Positions 23,121 through 31,640 of a DNA stretch of 33,452 nucleotides are shown piece by piece. This DNA is from CAZBEL01 sp964628055. GTDB taxonomy: Bacteria; Fidelibacterota; Marinisomatia; Marinisomatales; TCS56. The notes beneath the pieces are model-generated. The model was not told the origin of the DNA, searched no databases, and saw only the letters and a program-made list of their open reading frames with translations. Each line of letters opens with the position of its first letter. Position 1 is the first letter of the stretch. A program made the translations under genes and the position numbers. The stretch lies in NCBI GenBank assembly GCA_964628055.1, contig CAZVNL010000027.1:1-33452 (forward strand), read 5' to 3'.

Positions 23121-24161
23121 TTGATTTCAGCGGGTCGAAGGACCACTATTCTTCTAGGCCTAATGTTGTTTATGCTGAATACCATTGTTGCCCAGCATTC
23201 TAAGCCTGAGATGACAGAGTTGCGTGGCCATACTTTGTACACCGTATTGAAACCGGGTGAAATTCCGGCCATTTTCGACCCTCAATTTATCCCCATCGAA
23301 ACGGCCGACTCTCTTTACTACGCGGAAGAGCCACTCTTAGTAGTCACGGCCCGCCAGGAAGTCAAGGCCTACAGCACCTGGCACTTAGATGAACACGAAG
23401 TGGTAAATGATTTCATTGGAGGCACGGCCATTGCCATCACCTGGTGACCCCTGTGTTATACCGGTATAGTTTATACCGCTACCATTCAAGAGCAACACCT
23501 AACGTTCGAAGCCTCGGGTTCCCTCTGGCAGGATGCTTTAGTGTTGCATGATCGGGAAACAGGCTCCCTTTGGTCGCAAGTATTGGGGGAGTGTATTTCC
23601 GGGCCAATGGAAGGCGCCACCCTGACCCTCTACCCGGTTTTTTACACTACGTATGAGGAGTTTAGAAATCAATATCCCCAGGGATTGCTACTCCATAAGC
23701 CTTCCAAAGGGAAAGCCGGTTCTTATTATGAATCCTATTTTGCCGACAAAACCAAACTGGGGATTTTCGGTCGGATCGACAATTTTAAACGCCTGGGAGC
23801 TAAGGAAGTAGTATTTGGTCTAAAACTCAATGGTAAGAAAGTCGCCATTACGAAAGCACTCCTAAAAGAGTACCGGTACAAAATCATCGAAAGCATCCAT
23901 GATGCCGTGTTGGTTTATTTCGATCATAAAACGAATACTGCCATGGCTTACTCTCTCACCGGTCTCAATTACCCATCAACCGCTGATTTTACTGTTAGCG
24001 ACAGTACGATTACGCTGGGGAGCCGAAACTGGAGTTGGGACCTGAAAAATGGTCAAAGCCACGCCGCGGAAACGCCAGCTCTGGCGCGAATTCCGGTAAC
24101 AACGGCTTTCTGGTTCGCCTGGGTCTCGTTCTTTCCGGAGACAGAGTTGATACGCGAATGA
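23121..24161 (+). CDS. DUF3179 protein with in-frame TGA (candidate selenoprotein)
   Basis: About 346 residues if the TGA at 23445-23447 is read through. The start is uncertain: TTG at 23121 gives a good signal peptide (RRTTILLGLMLFMLNTIVAQ) 14 bases after GGAGG; the frame is open from 23031. The DUF3179 core is clear: GEIPAIFDPQFI, WHLDEHEVVNDFIGG, then IAITW-TGA-PLCYTGIVY, and DRETGSLWSQVLGECISGPM. Family members have CPLC at that point, so the TGA replaces the first Cys (residue 109) and would give a U-x-x-C pair with C112. No other stop interrupts the next 238 codons. A hairpin with G at the start of its loop sits 21 bases after the TGA, as expected for a bacterial SECIS element. A simple nonsense mutation remains possible. 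The function of DUF3179 is unknown; it is likely periplasmic here. Confidence 0.75.
23462..23478 (+). promoter_or_regulatory. SECIS-like hairpin after in-frame TGA
   Basis: CGGTATA (23462-23468) pairs perfectly with TATACCG (23472-23478) around the loop GTT. The loop begins 21 bases after the TGA ending at 23447. Known bacterial SECIS elements have a short stem-loop at 16-37 bases with a G in the first two loop bases, which this fits. A competing smaller fold, TATA-CCGG-TATA just upstream, is also possible. Confidence 0.5.
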
Positions 24162-24189
24162 TGAAGCCACCGGACCGCATGAAAAGGAC

Positions 24190-24900
24190 TTACTTCAACA
24201 AAATCATCTTTTTGCTTTGCACGTAACTACCCGCTTGAAGGCGGTAGACATATACCCCGGTAGCCATCACCCCTCCCTGTTCATTCCTTCCGTCCCAGGT
24301 GACGGTTCTAATCCCTTGCTCTTGAGTAGCCTTCACCAAGGTCCGTAGCCTCTTCCCGGAAAGATCGTAGATCACCAACTCCACCGGGGCTCGATCAGGT
24401 ATTCTGTATTGAATTGTAGTTACCGGATTGAAGGGGTTGGGGAAATTTTGCCCCAGGGAAAAAGCCCGCGGTAACGGGTCGGCGCCAGCAACAGAAACCA
24501 CCGTATTAACGGTAATACTACCGGTCATGTTGACATGGAATTCGCAGTTGTAGTAGAGCTGATCCGGGGCGTCGGAAGGTACCGTAAAGACCAGGTTACC
24601 CTGCTGAACGCCGTTACCGGTCACCCCGTTATTGTAGGCATTCCCGGTTCCGGTGGACTGGACCGTCTTGATCCAAAAAGGATGCCCAGGGGTGTTCACG
24701 TGAAAAATGTAGGTGGAGTCCCGCATGAAAACCAGGGAGGGATTGGCCACCCCATCGATGAGATAGGCGGAAGTGCCGGAGTTGGTCACCTGGAACTCCG
24801 TCTGGCCCATAACAACGTTCATGATTAGTCCTAAGGAAGCCAACCATAAGAAAGGCCTCTTGACCCTTAAATTGGGACTTGATTGGTAACTTTTGTTCAT
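24190..24900 (-). CDS. T9SS-sorted cupredoxin-like protein
   Basis: 236 residues. ATG at 24900 is seven bases after AGAGGAG; an upstream in-frame start at 24924 is less likely. The signal peptide ends near NVVMGQ. The middle domain (about 25-145) looks like a single cupredoxin fold: a histidine in GHPFWIK and the typical C-terminal copper loop YYNCEFHVNMTG, where Cys, His and Met are spaced as in type 1 copper sites. The C-terminal 85 residues are a T9SS sorting domain (LGQNFPNPFNP, ending KKMILLK). This suggests a surface or secreted copper electron carrier or copper-binding protein. It converges on the DUF3179 gene with a 28-bp gap. Third T9SS substrate in this window. Confidence 0.88.
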   Translation of the reverse strand: MNKSYQSSPNLRVKRPFLWLASLGLIMNVVMGQTEFQVTNSGTSAYLIDGVANPSLVFMRDSTYIFHVNTPGHPFWIKTVQSTGTGNAYNNGVTGNGVQQGNLVFTVPSDAPDQLYYNCEFHVNMTGSITVNTVVSVAGADPLPRAFSLGQNFPNPFNPVTTIQYRIPDRAPVELVIYDLSGKRLRTLVKATQEQGIRTVTWDGRNEQGGVMATGVYVYRLQAGSYVQSKKMILLK

Positions 24901-25056
24901 AAAATGTCTCCTCTTTCCAAGCAATCTTGTTTACGTTACCGGTCATGTAGTGTTAAAAAAGTTTACACGAGTCATTGACGAATTAATGTCATCCAGGCGA
25001 CAAAATGTTGGAAAACTTTTTACGACATCAGCCATTTTCATCCACGGCTAAAATAC

Positions 25057-25800
25057 TTAGCGTACCCTAACACCAATTAAAAGTCTCATCATGAACTCTG
25101 GTTTGCCGCCGGGAGCCTCCTTCAAGGCAAATCCTGAACCTAAGGCGACCCACAAATCACCCACACCATGGGCGATTACCGGTCCCCAGTACTGGTTGTC
25201 AGCATTGCCGAAGGTCTCGAGCCCCAGCCACAACAAGGGGCCGACCTGATAATTCACTCCGGTGGAATATTCCCATTCCAACTCCTGGTCATCGCCCTCC
25301 TTGGCGTACTCCCAGGTAGGGTTCAAGGCCATATTCCAGTTCCCCGCGGTTTTGGCCAGGATGAGTTTCCCCTCTATGGCGTGTCGGAAAAAATCCGGTT
25401 TACCCTTGTACTCCAAATAAAGGAGGGGGTCCATAAAATAATGTCCCCGTTCGGTAAAACGGTAACGAAAACGGAGCTTATACCCAATGTAACGGAGAGA
25501 ATTCTGGGGTAACTGTTCAAATACCTGGTACAATCCAAAATCGAACCTATCGGTCATGCCCACTTCAAACTCAAGGTTGAATTCCGTCGTCGTGGCACCC
25601 CGCAAGGAACCTCTGTCAGGCGCGGAGATTGTGAAATACTGCTCGAACTCCGCTTCGCCGGCCTTCAGGGTCGTGTACTCATAGGTCCACACGTAGGCGC
25701 GTTGATCTGCAAAAGCAGCCGTCACGGCAAACAGGACTATCAACACTCCAATCCCAATTCTGTTGAACCTGTAGACGGGGACGCTTTTCATTGTGTTCAT
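25057..25800 (-). CDS. Small outer-membrane beta-barrel protein
   Basis: 247 residues with a signal peptide (FNRIGIGVLIVLFAVTAAFA, residues 11-30). ATG at 25800 follows AGGTGA by seven bases. The mature protein is a run of amphipathic strands rich in Tyr, Phe, Trp and Gly (TYEYTTLKAGEAEFEQYF; FGLYQVFEQLP; GYKLRFRYRFTERGHYF) and ends LLIGVRVR. It resembles small uncharacterised transporter or porin-like barrels of environmental bacteria. It shares strand and neighbourhood with the cupredoxin-like gene (156 bp downstream), but the spacing is too wide to be sure of one operon. Function unknown. Confidence 0.8.
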   Translation of the reverse strand: MNTMKSVPVYRFNRIGIGVLIVLFAVTAAFADQRAYVWTYEYTTLKAGEAEFEQYFTISAPDRGSLRGATTTEFNLEFEVGMTDRFDFGLYQVFEQLPQNSLRYIGYKLRFRYRFTERGHYFMDPLLYLEYKGKPDFFRHAIEGKLILAKTAGNWNMALNPTWEYAKEGDDQELEWEYSTGVNYQVGPLLWLGLETFGNADNQYWGPVIAHGVGDLWVALGSGFALKEAPGGKPEFMMRLLIGVRVR

Positions 25801-26353
25801 TTCAGTTCACCTATTGCATAAAGTTGTTTAGTGATTTCAAATAACCATTATATTTATTTATTGAGAACGAATCTCATTAACAATATTACGACCAGCCGGC
25901 ATACATTTCCAATTTTTTATGGTCACTTCGCAACATAAAATCAGGAACCCAGGTAGCGAACACTCGTAATCCTATAAAAACGAATATCCTCGCCTGCTGC
26001 GAGCGGTTTGCAATCCAGTGTTTGAATATTTGTCGAATAATTCTCAATTTCCTTACACAAATTAGGAGGTCTAACATGACTGCACTTCGAATGCAATATT
26101 TCCCTTTAACGGCTCTATTTTTTATTGGAATCTGGCTAGTCGGGTTCGAAAATGCCCCTGATTCTTGTAGGTCCTGACGGTCCTTGCCGGCCACACGGGC
26201 ATCTGTCCAAGTTTTATTTTGTGGAAAAAAATTAGGCTGAAATAAGTCCCCTTCAAGTGAACAGTTTTATCTTAATTTACCTTTTCTGAATTCTCTCAAC
26301 CGGTAAATAAGGAGCAATCCGCTGAGAAGATATTTGCTAAACGTTAACGCACC
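25801..26353. other. 553-bp spacer upstream of glmS
   Basis: AT-rich region between the small barrel gene (minus) and glmS (plus). It contains one possible 33-codon small gene at 26076-26177 (listed). I see no conserved glmS ribozyme core and no clear promoter pair. AAGGAGC near 26305 is too far from the glmS start to serve it. Confidence 0.45.
26076..26177 (+). CDS. Possible small membrane peptide (33 aa)
   Basis: A perfect AGGAGGT at 26064-26070 stands five bases before ATG 26076. The 33-residue product has one hydrophobic stretch (FPLTALFFIGIWLVGF) and ends ENAPDSCRS at a TGA, so it looks like a signal peptide or single membrane helix with almost no mature part. It may be a true small membrane peptide or the stump of a gene lost after the signal sequence. 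I recognise no family. Confidence 0.35.
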   Translation: MTALRMQYFPLTALFFIGIWLVGFENAPDSCRS

Positions 26354-28189
26354 ATGTGTGGTATCGTAGGCTATATTGGGCATCGACCGGCGCGGGAGGT
26401 TATTTTGCACGGTCTCCGACGCCTGGAATACCGCGGGTACGACTCCGCCGGCGTCGGTATCCTACATGACCGCCAGGTCACCACGGTCAAGTGCCAGGGC
26501 AAGGTCAACGACCTGCTGACCAAAATGGAAGCTCACCCCGTCGCCGGGACCATTGGCGTGGGGCATACCCGTTGGGCTACTCACGGGGCTCCTAACGACG
26601 TAAACGCCCATCCCCACACTTCCTGGGACGGACGCTTTACCCTCGTCCACAACGGCATCATCGAAAATCACCACGCCCTGCGCCAGTATCTGCGGGATGT
26701 GGGCATCGCTTTCACTTCCGACACGGACACGGAAGTGCTGGTGCAGTTCATCGCCTACCTCGCCCGGGACGAAAACCTCCCTTTTGACCAGGCCGTCCGG
26801 GCCGCTTTGAACCAGGTGGTAGGCACCTATGGCCTGGTGATCATCGACCAGCAATCACCAAACCAACTTCTCGCTGCACGCCTGGGCAGTCCCTTGGTCT
26901 TAGGGCTCGGGGAAGGGGAAATCATCATCGCCTCGGATACCTCCCCCCTCATCGATTACACCCGGAACATCGTCTACCTGGAAGACGGGGAGCTGGCCAT
27001 GGTGGACCGGGAGACTTACGAAGTGCGGAACCTCTGCGAAAACCGCCTGGTCATCAAAGACATTGAACGCATCGAATACGACCTAGAGCAGATTGAAAAG
27101 GGCGGCTATGACCATTTCATGCTGAAGGAGATCTGCGAGCAACCCACCACTGTGCAAGAGGCCATCCGGGGACGGATTGAACTGGAGACGGCCACGGTCA
27201 AATTAGGCGGCTTGCAAGATTGGTTACCCCGCCTCCTGGACACCAACCAGATCATCATCACGGCCTGCGGAACTTCCTGGCATGCCGGTTTGATTGGCGG
27301 TTACCTCATCGAGGAATTGGCCCAGATCCCCGTGCGAGTGCAATACGCTTCCGAGTTTCGCTATCGCAAGGTGGCCCTGGATTCCCAGAGCGTGGTGTTG
27401 GCCATCAGCCAATCGGGGGAAACTGCCGATACTCTGGCCGCCATCAAAAAGGCCAAGGAGAAGGGGGCCCTGGCAGTGGGCATCGTGAATGTGGTGGGGA
27501 GCACCATCGCCCGGGAAACGGACTGCGGGGTTTACATCCATGCCGGACCGGAAATCGGGGTGGCGTCTACCAAAGCCTTCACTTCCCAGGTGACCGTATT
27601 GGTACTGCTGGCCTTACTATTGGCCCAACAAAAGGGCCTAGCGAAGAGCAGGACGAAGGACATTATTAGACACATTCCTACTCTCCCGGAGGATATCTCC
27701 AAGATCCTGGCACTTACGGACGAAATCCGGGCGATTGCCGAAGATTACCACCGGGCCAACAATTTCCTGTACCTGGGGCGGGGCTACCAATTCCCCGTGG
27801 CCCTGGAAGGGGCCTTGAAGCTGAAAGAGATTTCGTACATCCACGCCGAAGGCTATCCGGCCGCCGAGATGAAACACGGTCCCATCGCCCTCATCGATGA
27901 AAACATGCCCGTGGTGTTCATCGTCACTAAGCGTGGATACGATAAAATCGTCTCCAACATCGCGGAGGTGCGCGCCCGGGGAGGCCGAATCATCATCATT
28001 ACCTCCCTGGCGGCGGAGGAATTAGGGGAATACTCCAACCACATCATCAAGATTCCCCCCGTTCACTTTGCCCTCAACCCCATCCTGGCGACCATTCCCC
28101 TGCAACTCCTGGCCTACCATATTGCCGTCCTAAGAGGCTGTGACGTGGACCAACCCCGAAACCTGGCCAAGAGTGTTACCGTAGAATAG
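26354..28189 (+). CDS. glmS: Glucosamine-6-phosphate synthase
   Basis: 611 residues, full length for GlmS. It makes glucosamine-6-phosphate from fructose-6-phosphate and glutamine, the first step to UDP-GlcNAc for peptidoglycan and LPS, in the cytoplasm. The N-terminal glutaminase domain begins MCGIVGYIG with catalytic Cys2 and contains HTRWATHG and HNGIIEN. Two SIS sugar-isomerase domains follow (about 290-430 and 460-600), with TACGTSWHAG, SQSGETADT and the C-terminal LAKSVTVE. The start at 26354 is fixed because the nucleophilic Cys must be residue 2. The gene stands alone on this strand, and no upstream ribosome site is well placed. Confidence 0.97.
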   Translation: MCGIVGYIGHRPAREVILHGLRRLEYRGYDSAGVGILHDRQVTTVKCQGKVNDLLTKMEAHPVAGTIGVGHTRWATHGAPNDVNAHPHTSWDGRFTLVHNGIIENHHALRQYLRDVGIAFTSDTDTEVLVQFIAYLARDENLPFDQAVRAALNQVVGTYGLVIIDQQSPNQLLAARLGSPLVLGLGEGEIIIASDTSPLIDYTRNIVYLEDGELAMVDRETYEVRNLCENRLVIKDIERIEYDLEQIEKGGYDHFMLKEICEQPTTVQEAIRGRIELETATVKLGGLQDWLPRLLDTNQIIITACGTSWHAGLIGGYLIEELAQIPVRVQYASEFRYRKVALDSQSVVLAISQSGETADTLAAIKKAKEKGALAVGIVNVVGSTIARETDCGVYIHAGPEIGVASTKAFTSQVTVLVLLALLLAQQKGLAKSRTKDIIRHIPTLPEDISKILALTDEIRAIAEDYHRANNFLYLGRGYQFPVALEGALKLKEISYIHAEGYPAAEMKHGPIALIDENMPVVFIVTKRGYDKIVSNIAEVRARGGRIIIITSLAAEELGEYSNHIIKIPPVHFALNPILATIPLQLLAYHIAVLRGCDVDQPRNLAKSVTVE

Positions 28190-28201
28190 AAGCACTGAAC
28201 A

Positions 28202-28550
28202 ATGAACATTCGACCCACACGAATGGTATTATCAAGCTCCCCTAAATCAGATCGCAACTCTTTGTGATGCCACCCCAGATACTCCCAAGGGAGATTTGCT
28301 TGGAATCCTCACCATCCTCGTAGAGGACTACGAGGAGGAACACCATCTCATTTCCCTGCCGGATCCAATCGGTGCCATCCGCTTTCGAAGGGAACAGTTG
28401 GGCCTGAAAGAAGCCGATTTGGGTAAGTATTTTGGAGGCCGCAACCGGGCCACGGAAATCCTTCCGGGAAAACGCAACCTCACCGTGAAGATAATGAAAA
28501 CCTTACACCGCAAACTTGGCATCCCGGCTGAATCCTTGCCGGCCAGGTAG
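28202..28550 (+). pseudogene. HigA-type antitoxin remnant (HTH)
   Basis: The C-terminal 84 codons (from TTG 28296) encode the usual HigA/COG5499 end: ILVEDYEEEHHLISLPDPIGAIRF is recognisable in parts, then a helix-turn-helix (LGLKEADLGKYFGGRNRATEIL) and KLGIPAESL. Upstream in the same frame the match continues (YYQAPLNQIATLCDATPDTPKG) but has no start codon before a stop at 28203. The expected start MNIRPTR is present at 28202 in another frame, so a short deletion near 28218-28224 seems to have shifted the frame. No HigB toxin gene is adjacent. It could still be made as a short protein from TTG 28296 (AAGGGAG just upstream), but an inactivated orphan is more likely. Confidence 0.65.
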
Positions 28551-28750
28551 CCCGGCATTACTCGCTGTAATTCTAACCTAACCAACTCCGAAAGCCTGTT
28601 TATCAAAACTCTCCACCGCCGGCCCCATTAATCCCTTATTCCATGCCTCTCGCTACCCATCCACACCTGGCATGGCATCCAATCCCTAAACCGGCCTAAA
28701 TTTTAATTAATCTATTTAGCTCCTAACGCACATTATCGAAGGAACCCCGC

Positions 28751-31612
28751 ATGGCCATTCATCTGGATTCTGAAGAACGATTCCTGCACCGCCACTTTGG
28801 ACCGTGCGAAACGGACTTACTCGCGATGCTTGCCTCCCTGGGAGTGAGCACCCTCGACGAACTCATCGACCAGGCCCTGCCCCCGTCCATCCGCACCAAG
28901 GAACCGCTACAGGTAGGCGAGCCGGTGGATGAACATACGCTCCGACAACAATTACAAACCATTGCTGCCCGCAACGAGGTCTATCGTTCCTTCATTGGCT
29001 TGGGATATTACGACACCATCACACCCCCGGTGATCCAGCGCAACATCCTGGAAAATCCCGGTTGGTACACACAGTACACCCCCTACCAGGCGGAAATATC
29101 CCAGGGACGATTGGAAGCGCTTCTGAACTACCAAACCATGGTGGCGGACCTCACCGGTTTGCCTTTAGCCAACGCCTCTCTCCTGGACGAAGCCACCGCG
29201 GCTGCCGAGGCCATGAGCCTGCTCCACCGATTCCACCGTTACCGCAATCGCTTTTTCGTCAGTGAGGACTGCCATCTCCAAACCATTGCCGTCCTTCACA
29301 CCCGGGCTATTCCTCTGGGGATTGACCTGATCGTGGGCTCCCACGAATCCTTTCAATTGGACGAAAACACCTGTGGCTTGCTGCTCCAGTATCCCGCCAC
29401 CGATGGGCAAATCATCGATTATCGCTCCCTGTGCCAAGCCGCCCACGCAGCCGGCGCTTCGGTGGTCATGTCCGCTGATCTCCTCAGTCTGGTCTTACTG
29501 ACGCCCCCCAGTGAGTTAGGCGCCGACATCGCCGTGGGGAACACCCAACGGTTCGGCGTCCCCCTGGGTTACGGCGGTCCCCACGCGGCCTACTTCGCCA
29601 CGCGAGAGACCTTTAAACGGCAAATCCCGGGGCGCATCATCGGCTTATCCAAAGACCGCCAGGGGAACCCGGCCCTGCGTATGGCGCTCCAGACCCGGGA
29701 ACAGCACATCCGCCGGGAAAGGGCCACTTCCAACATCTGCACGGCTCAGGTGCTCCTGGCCATTATGGCTGGTATGTACGCCGTGTACCACGGTCCCCGG
29801 GGACTGAAACGTATCGCCACCCGCATCCACGACCGAACCAAGGTTTTGGCTGCGCTCCTGCAGGAACAGGGGCATAAACTGATCCACCAACACTGGTTTG
29901 ACACGCTGCGCCTCCGGCCACGGGGCAAATCAACTGAAGAAATCCACCAAGCCGCCCAGAAAAAGCAGGTGAACCTCCGATCGTACGAGGATGGCAGCGT
30001 GGGCCTCTCATTAGATGAAACCACAACGCTGCAGGACTTGGAAACCCTTGCATCGATTTTCGGCGCCGACCCGACCCGCCTGCAACCGGTGGCTGAACTG
30101 TTGGATTCCGGATACTACGGCCCGCTCCAGCGCCAAACCCCCTTTTTGACTCACCCCGTATTTAACCGCTACCATTCGGAGACGGAGATGGTGCGCTACC
30201 TTCACCGGTTAGAATCCCGGGACCTCTCCCTCACCACCAGTATGATTCCCCTGGGTTCCTGCACTATGAAACTCAACGCCACCACACCCATGCTGCCGGT
30301 CTCCTGGGAGACCTTCAATCGTCTTCACCCCTTCGCACCTGCCGACCAGGCCCGGGGCAACCGGGAAATTTTCCGAGACCTGGAAGTCTGGCTCACCGAC
30401 ATCACCGGCTTGGCCGCCTGTTCCCTCCAGCCCAATTCGGGCGCCCAAGGGGAATTCACCGGACTCATGGTCATCCAGGCCTACCATCGGGATCACGGCC
30501 AAAACCAGCGCCGGGTGTGCCTTATCCCCGCCTCGGCCCACGGCACCAATCCCGCCAGTTCCGTCATGGCCGGCATGGAAGTGGTTATCGTCCAGTGTGA
30601 CGAGCGGGGGAATATCGATCTTAAGGACCTGACGGCCAAGGCCGCCACCCACCGGGAAAACCTCTCCGCCCTCATGGTCACCTATCCCTCCACCCACGGC
30701 GTGTTCGAGGAACAAATCACTACCATCTGCGAACGCATTCACCAACACGGCGGCCTGGTCTACCTGGACGGCGCCAATTTGAACGCCCTGGTGGGTCTCT
30801 CCCGCATGGGTGAATGGGGGGCGGACGTGTGCCACATTAACCTGCATAAGACCTTTGCCATTCCCCACGGTGGGGGTGGCCCTGGTATGGGACCCATCTG
30901 TGTCACTGCCGACCTGGCGCCTTATTTGCCTACTCATCCCCTGGCGAAATGCGGCGGGGCCCAGGGGATAACACCTGTGGCCGCGGCACCGTGGGGAAGC
31001 GCCAGCATCCTGCCCATTTCCTGGGCTTACATTCGCCTTTTGGGGAGCACCGGTCTCACCCAGGCCACGCGCCTGGCCATTTTGAACGCCAACTACATGG
31101 CCGCTCGCCTCACAGAGCATTTTCCCATCCTTTACCGGGGCCGAAAGGGGTGGGTAGCCCATGAATTCATCCTGGACCTACGGCCCCTGAAAAAACGCAC
31201 CGGGATCACCGAAGAGGATGTATCCAAGCGCCTCATGGACTACGGCTTCCACGCCCCTACCACCTCCTTCCCCGTGCCTGGGACGCTCATGATCGAGCCC
31301 ACGGAGAGTGAATCCAAGGGAGAATTGGATCGCTTCTGTGACGCCCTCATCGCCATCAGGGGGGAAATCCGGGACATTGAACAAGGTACGGCGGATCCCG
31401 TGGATAACGTTTTGAAAAATGCGCCCCACACCGCCGCCGAGATCGCCTCCCCAGATTGGAATCACTCCTACTCCCGGGAACAAGCTGCCTATCCCGCACC
31501 GTGGACGAAAGAACATAAATTCTGGCCTCCCGTGGGACGTATCGACAACGCCTATGGCGACCGCCACCTCCTATGCACCTGCCCACCCGTTTCCGATTAC
31601 ACCAATAAATAG
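28751..31612 (+). CDS. gcvP: Glycine dehydrogenase (decarboxylating), P-protein
   Basis: 953 residues, the one-chain form of the P-protein (E. coli 957). It decarboxylates glycine with PLP and passes the aminomethyl group to the lipoyl H-protein of the glycine cleavage system. It starts RFLHRHFGPCETDLLAML, as expected, and the PLP lysine lies in NLHKTFAIPHGGGGPG at about K700. Other conserved stretches are LGSCTMKLNAT, SAHGTNPASSVMAG and the N-terminal half YDTITPPVIQRNILENPGWYTQYT in part. The gcvT and gcvH genes are not in the window. It converges on mtaB with a 28-bp gap and no strong terminator. Confidence 0.97.
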   Translation: MAIHLDSEERFLHRHFGPCETDLLAMLASLGVSTLDELIDQALPPSIRTKEPLQVGEPVDEHTLRQQLQTIAARNEVYRSFIGLGYYDTITPPVIQRNILENPGWYTQYTPYQAEISQGRLEALLNYQTMVADLTGLPLANASLLDEATAAAEAMSLLHRFHRYRNRFFVSEDCHLQTIAVLHTRAIPLGIDLIVGSHESFQLDENTCGLLLQYPATDGQIIDYRSLCQAAHAAGASVVMSADLLSLVLLTPPSELGADIAVGNTQRFGVPLGYGGPHAAYFATRETFKRQIPGRIIGLSKDRQGNPALRMALQTREQHIRRERATSNICTAQVLLAIMAGMYAVYHGPRGLKRIATRIHDRTKVLAALLQEQGHKLIHQHWFDTLRLRPRGKSTEEIHQAAQKKQVNLRSYEDGSVGLSLDETTTLQDLETLASIFGADPTRLQPVAELLDSGYYGPLQRQTPFLTHPVFNRYHSETEMVRYLHRLESRDLSLTTSMIPLGSCTMKLNATTPMLPVSWETFNRLHPFAPADQARGNREIFRDLEVWLTDITGLAACSLQPNSGAQGEFTGLMVIQAYHRDHGQNQRRVCLIPASAHGTNPASSVMAGMEVVIVQCDERGNIDLKDLTAKAATHRENLSALMVTYPSTHGVFEEQITTICERIHQHGGLVYLDGANLNALVGLSRMGEWGADVCHINLHKTFAIPHGGGGPGMGPICVTADLAPYLPTHPLAKCGGAQGITPVAAAPWGSASILPISWAYIRLLGSTGLTQATRLAILNANYMAARLTEHFPILYRGRKGWVAHEFILDLRPLKKRTGITEEDVSKRLMDYGFHAPTTSFPVPGTLMIEPTESESKGELDRFCDALIAIRGEIRDIEQGTADPVDNVLKNAPHTAAEIASPDWNHSYSREQAAYPAPWTKEHKFWPPVGRIDNAYGDRHLLCTCPPVSDYTNK

Positions 31613-31640
31613 AACAACAAACTAACCGAGTACGTTACTG

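Noticed and set aside
23121..23447. Two separate genes, 23121-23447 and 23541-24161
   Set aside because: Both halves are in the same frame, the sequence between them is open apart from the one TGA, and together they make one complete DUF3179 protein.
26076..26260. Second selenoprotein, reading the TGA at 26175-26177 as Sec (CRS-TGA)
   Set aside because: A small hairpin follows, but its loop is only 11 bases from the TGA, the reading after it has no recognisable domain, and the upstream part is just a signal-like helix.
26180..26353. glmS ribozyme/riboswitch upstream of glmS
   Set aside because: No conserved ribozyme core or expected pairing is visible in the leader, and the phylum suggested here is not known for it.
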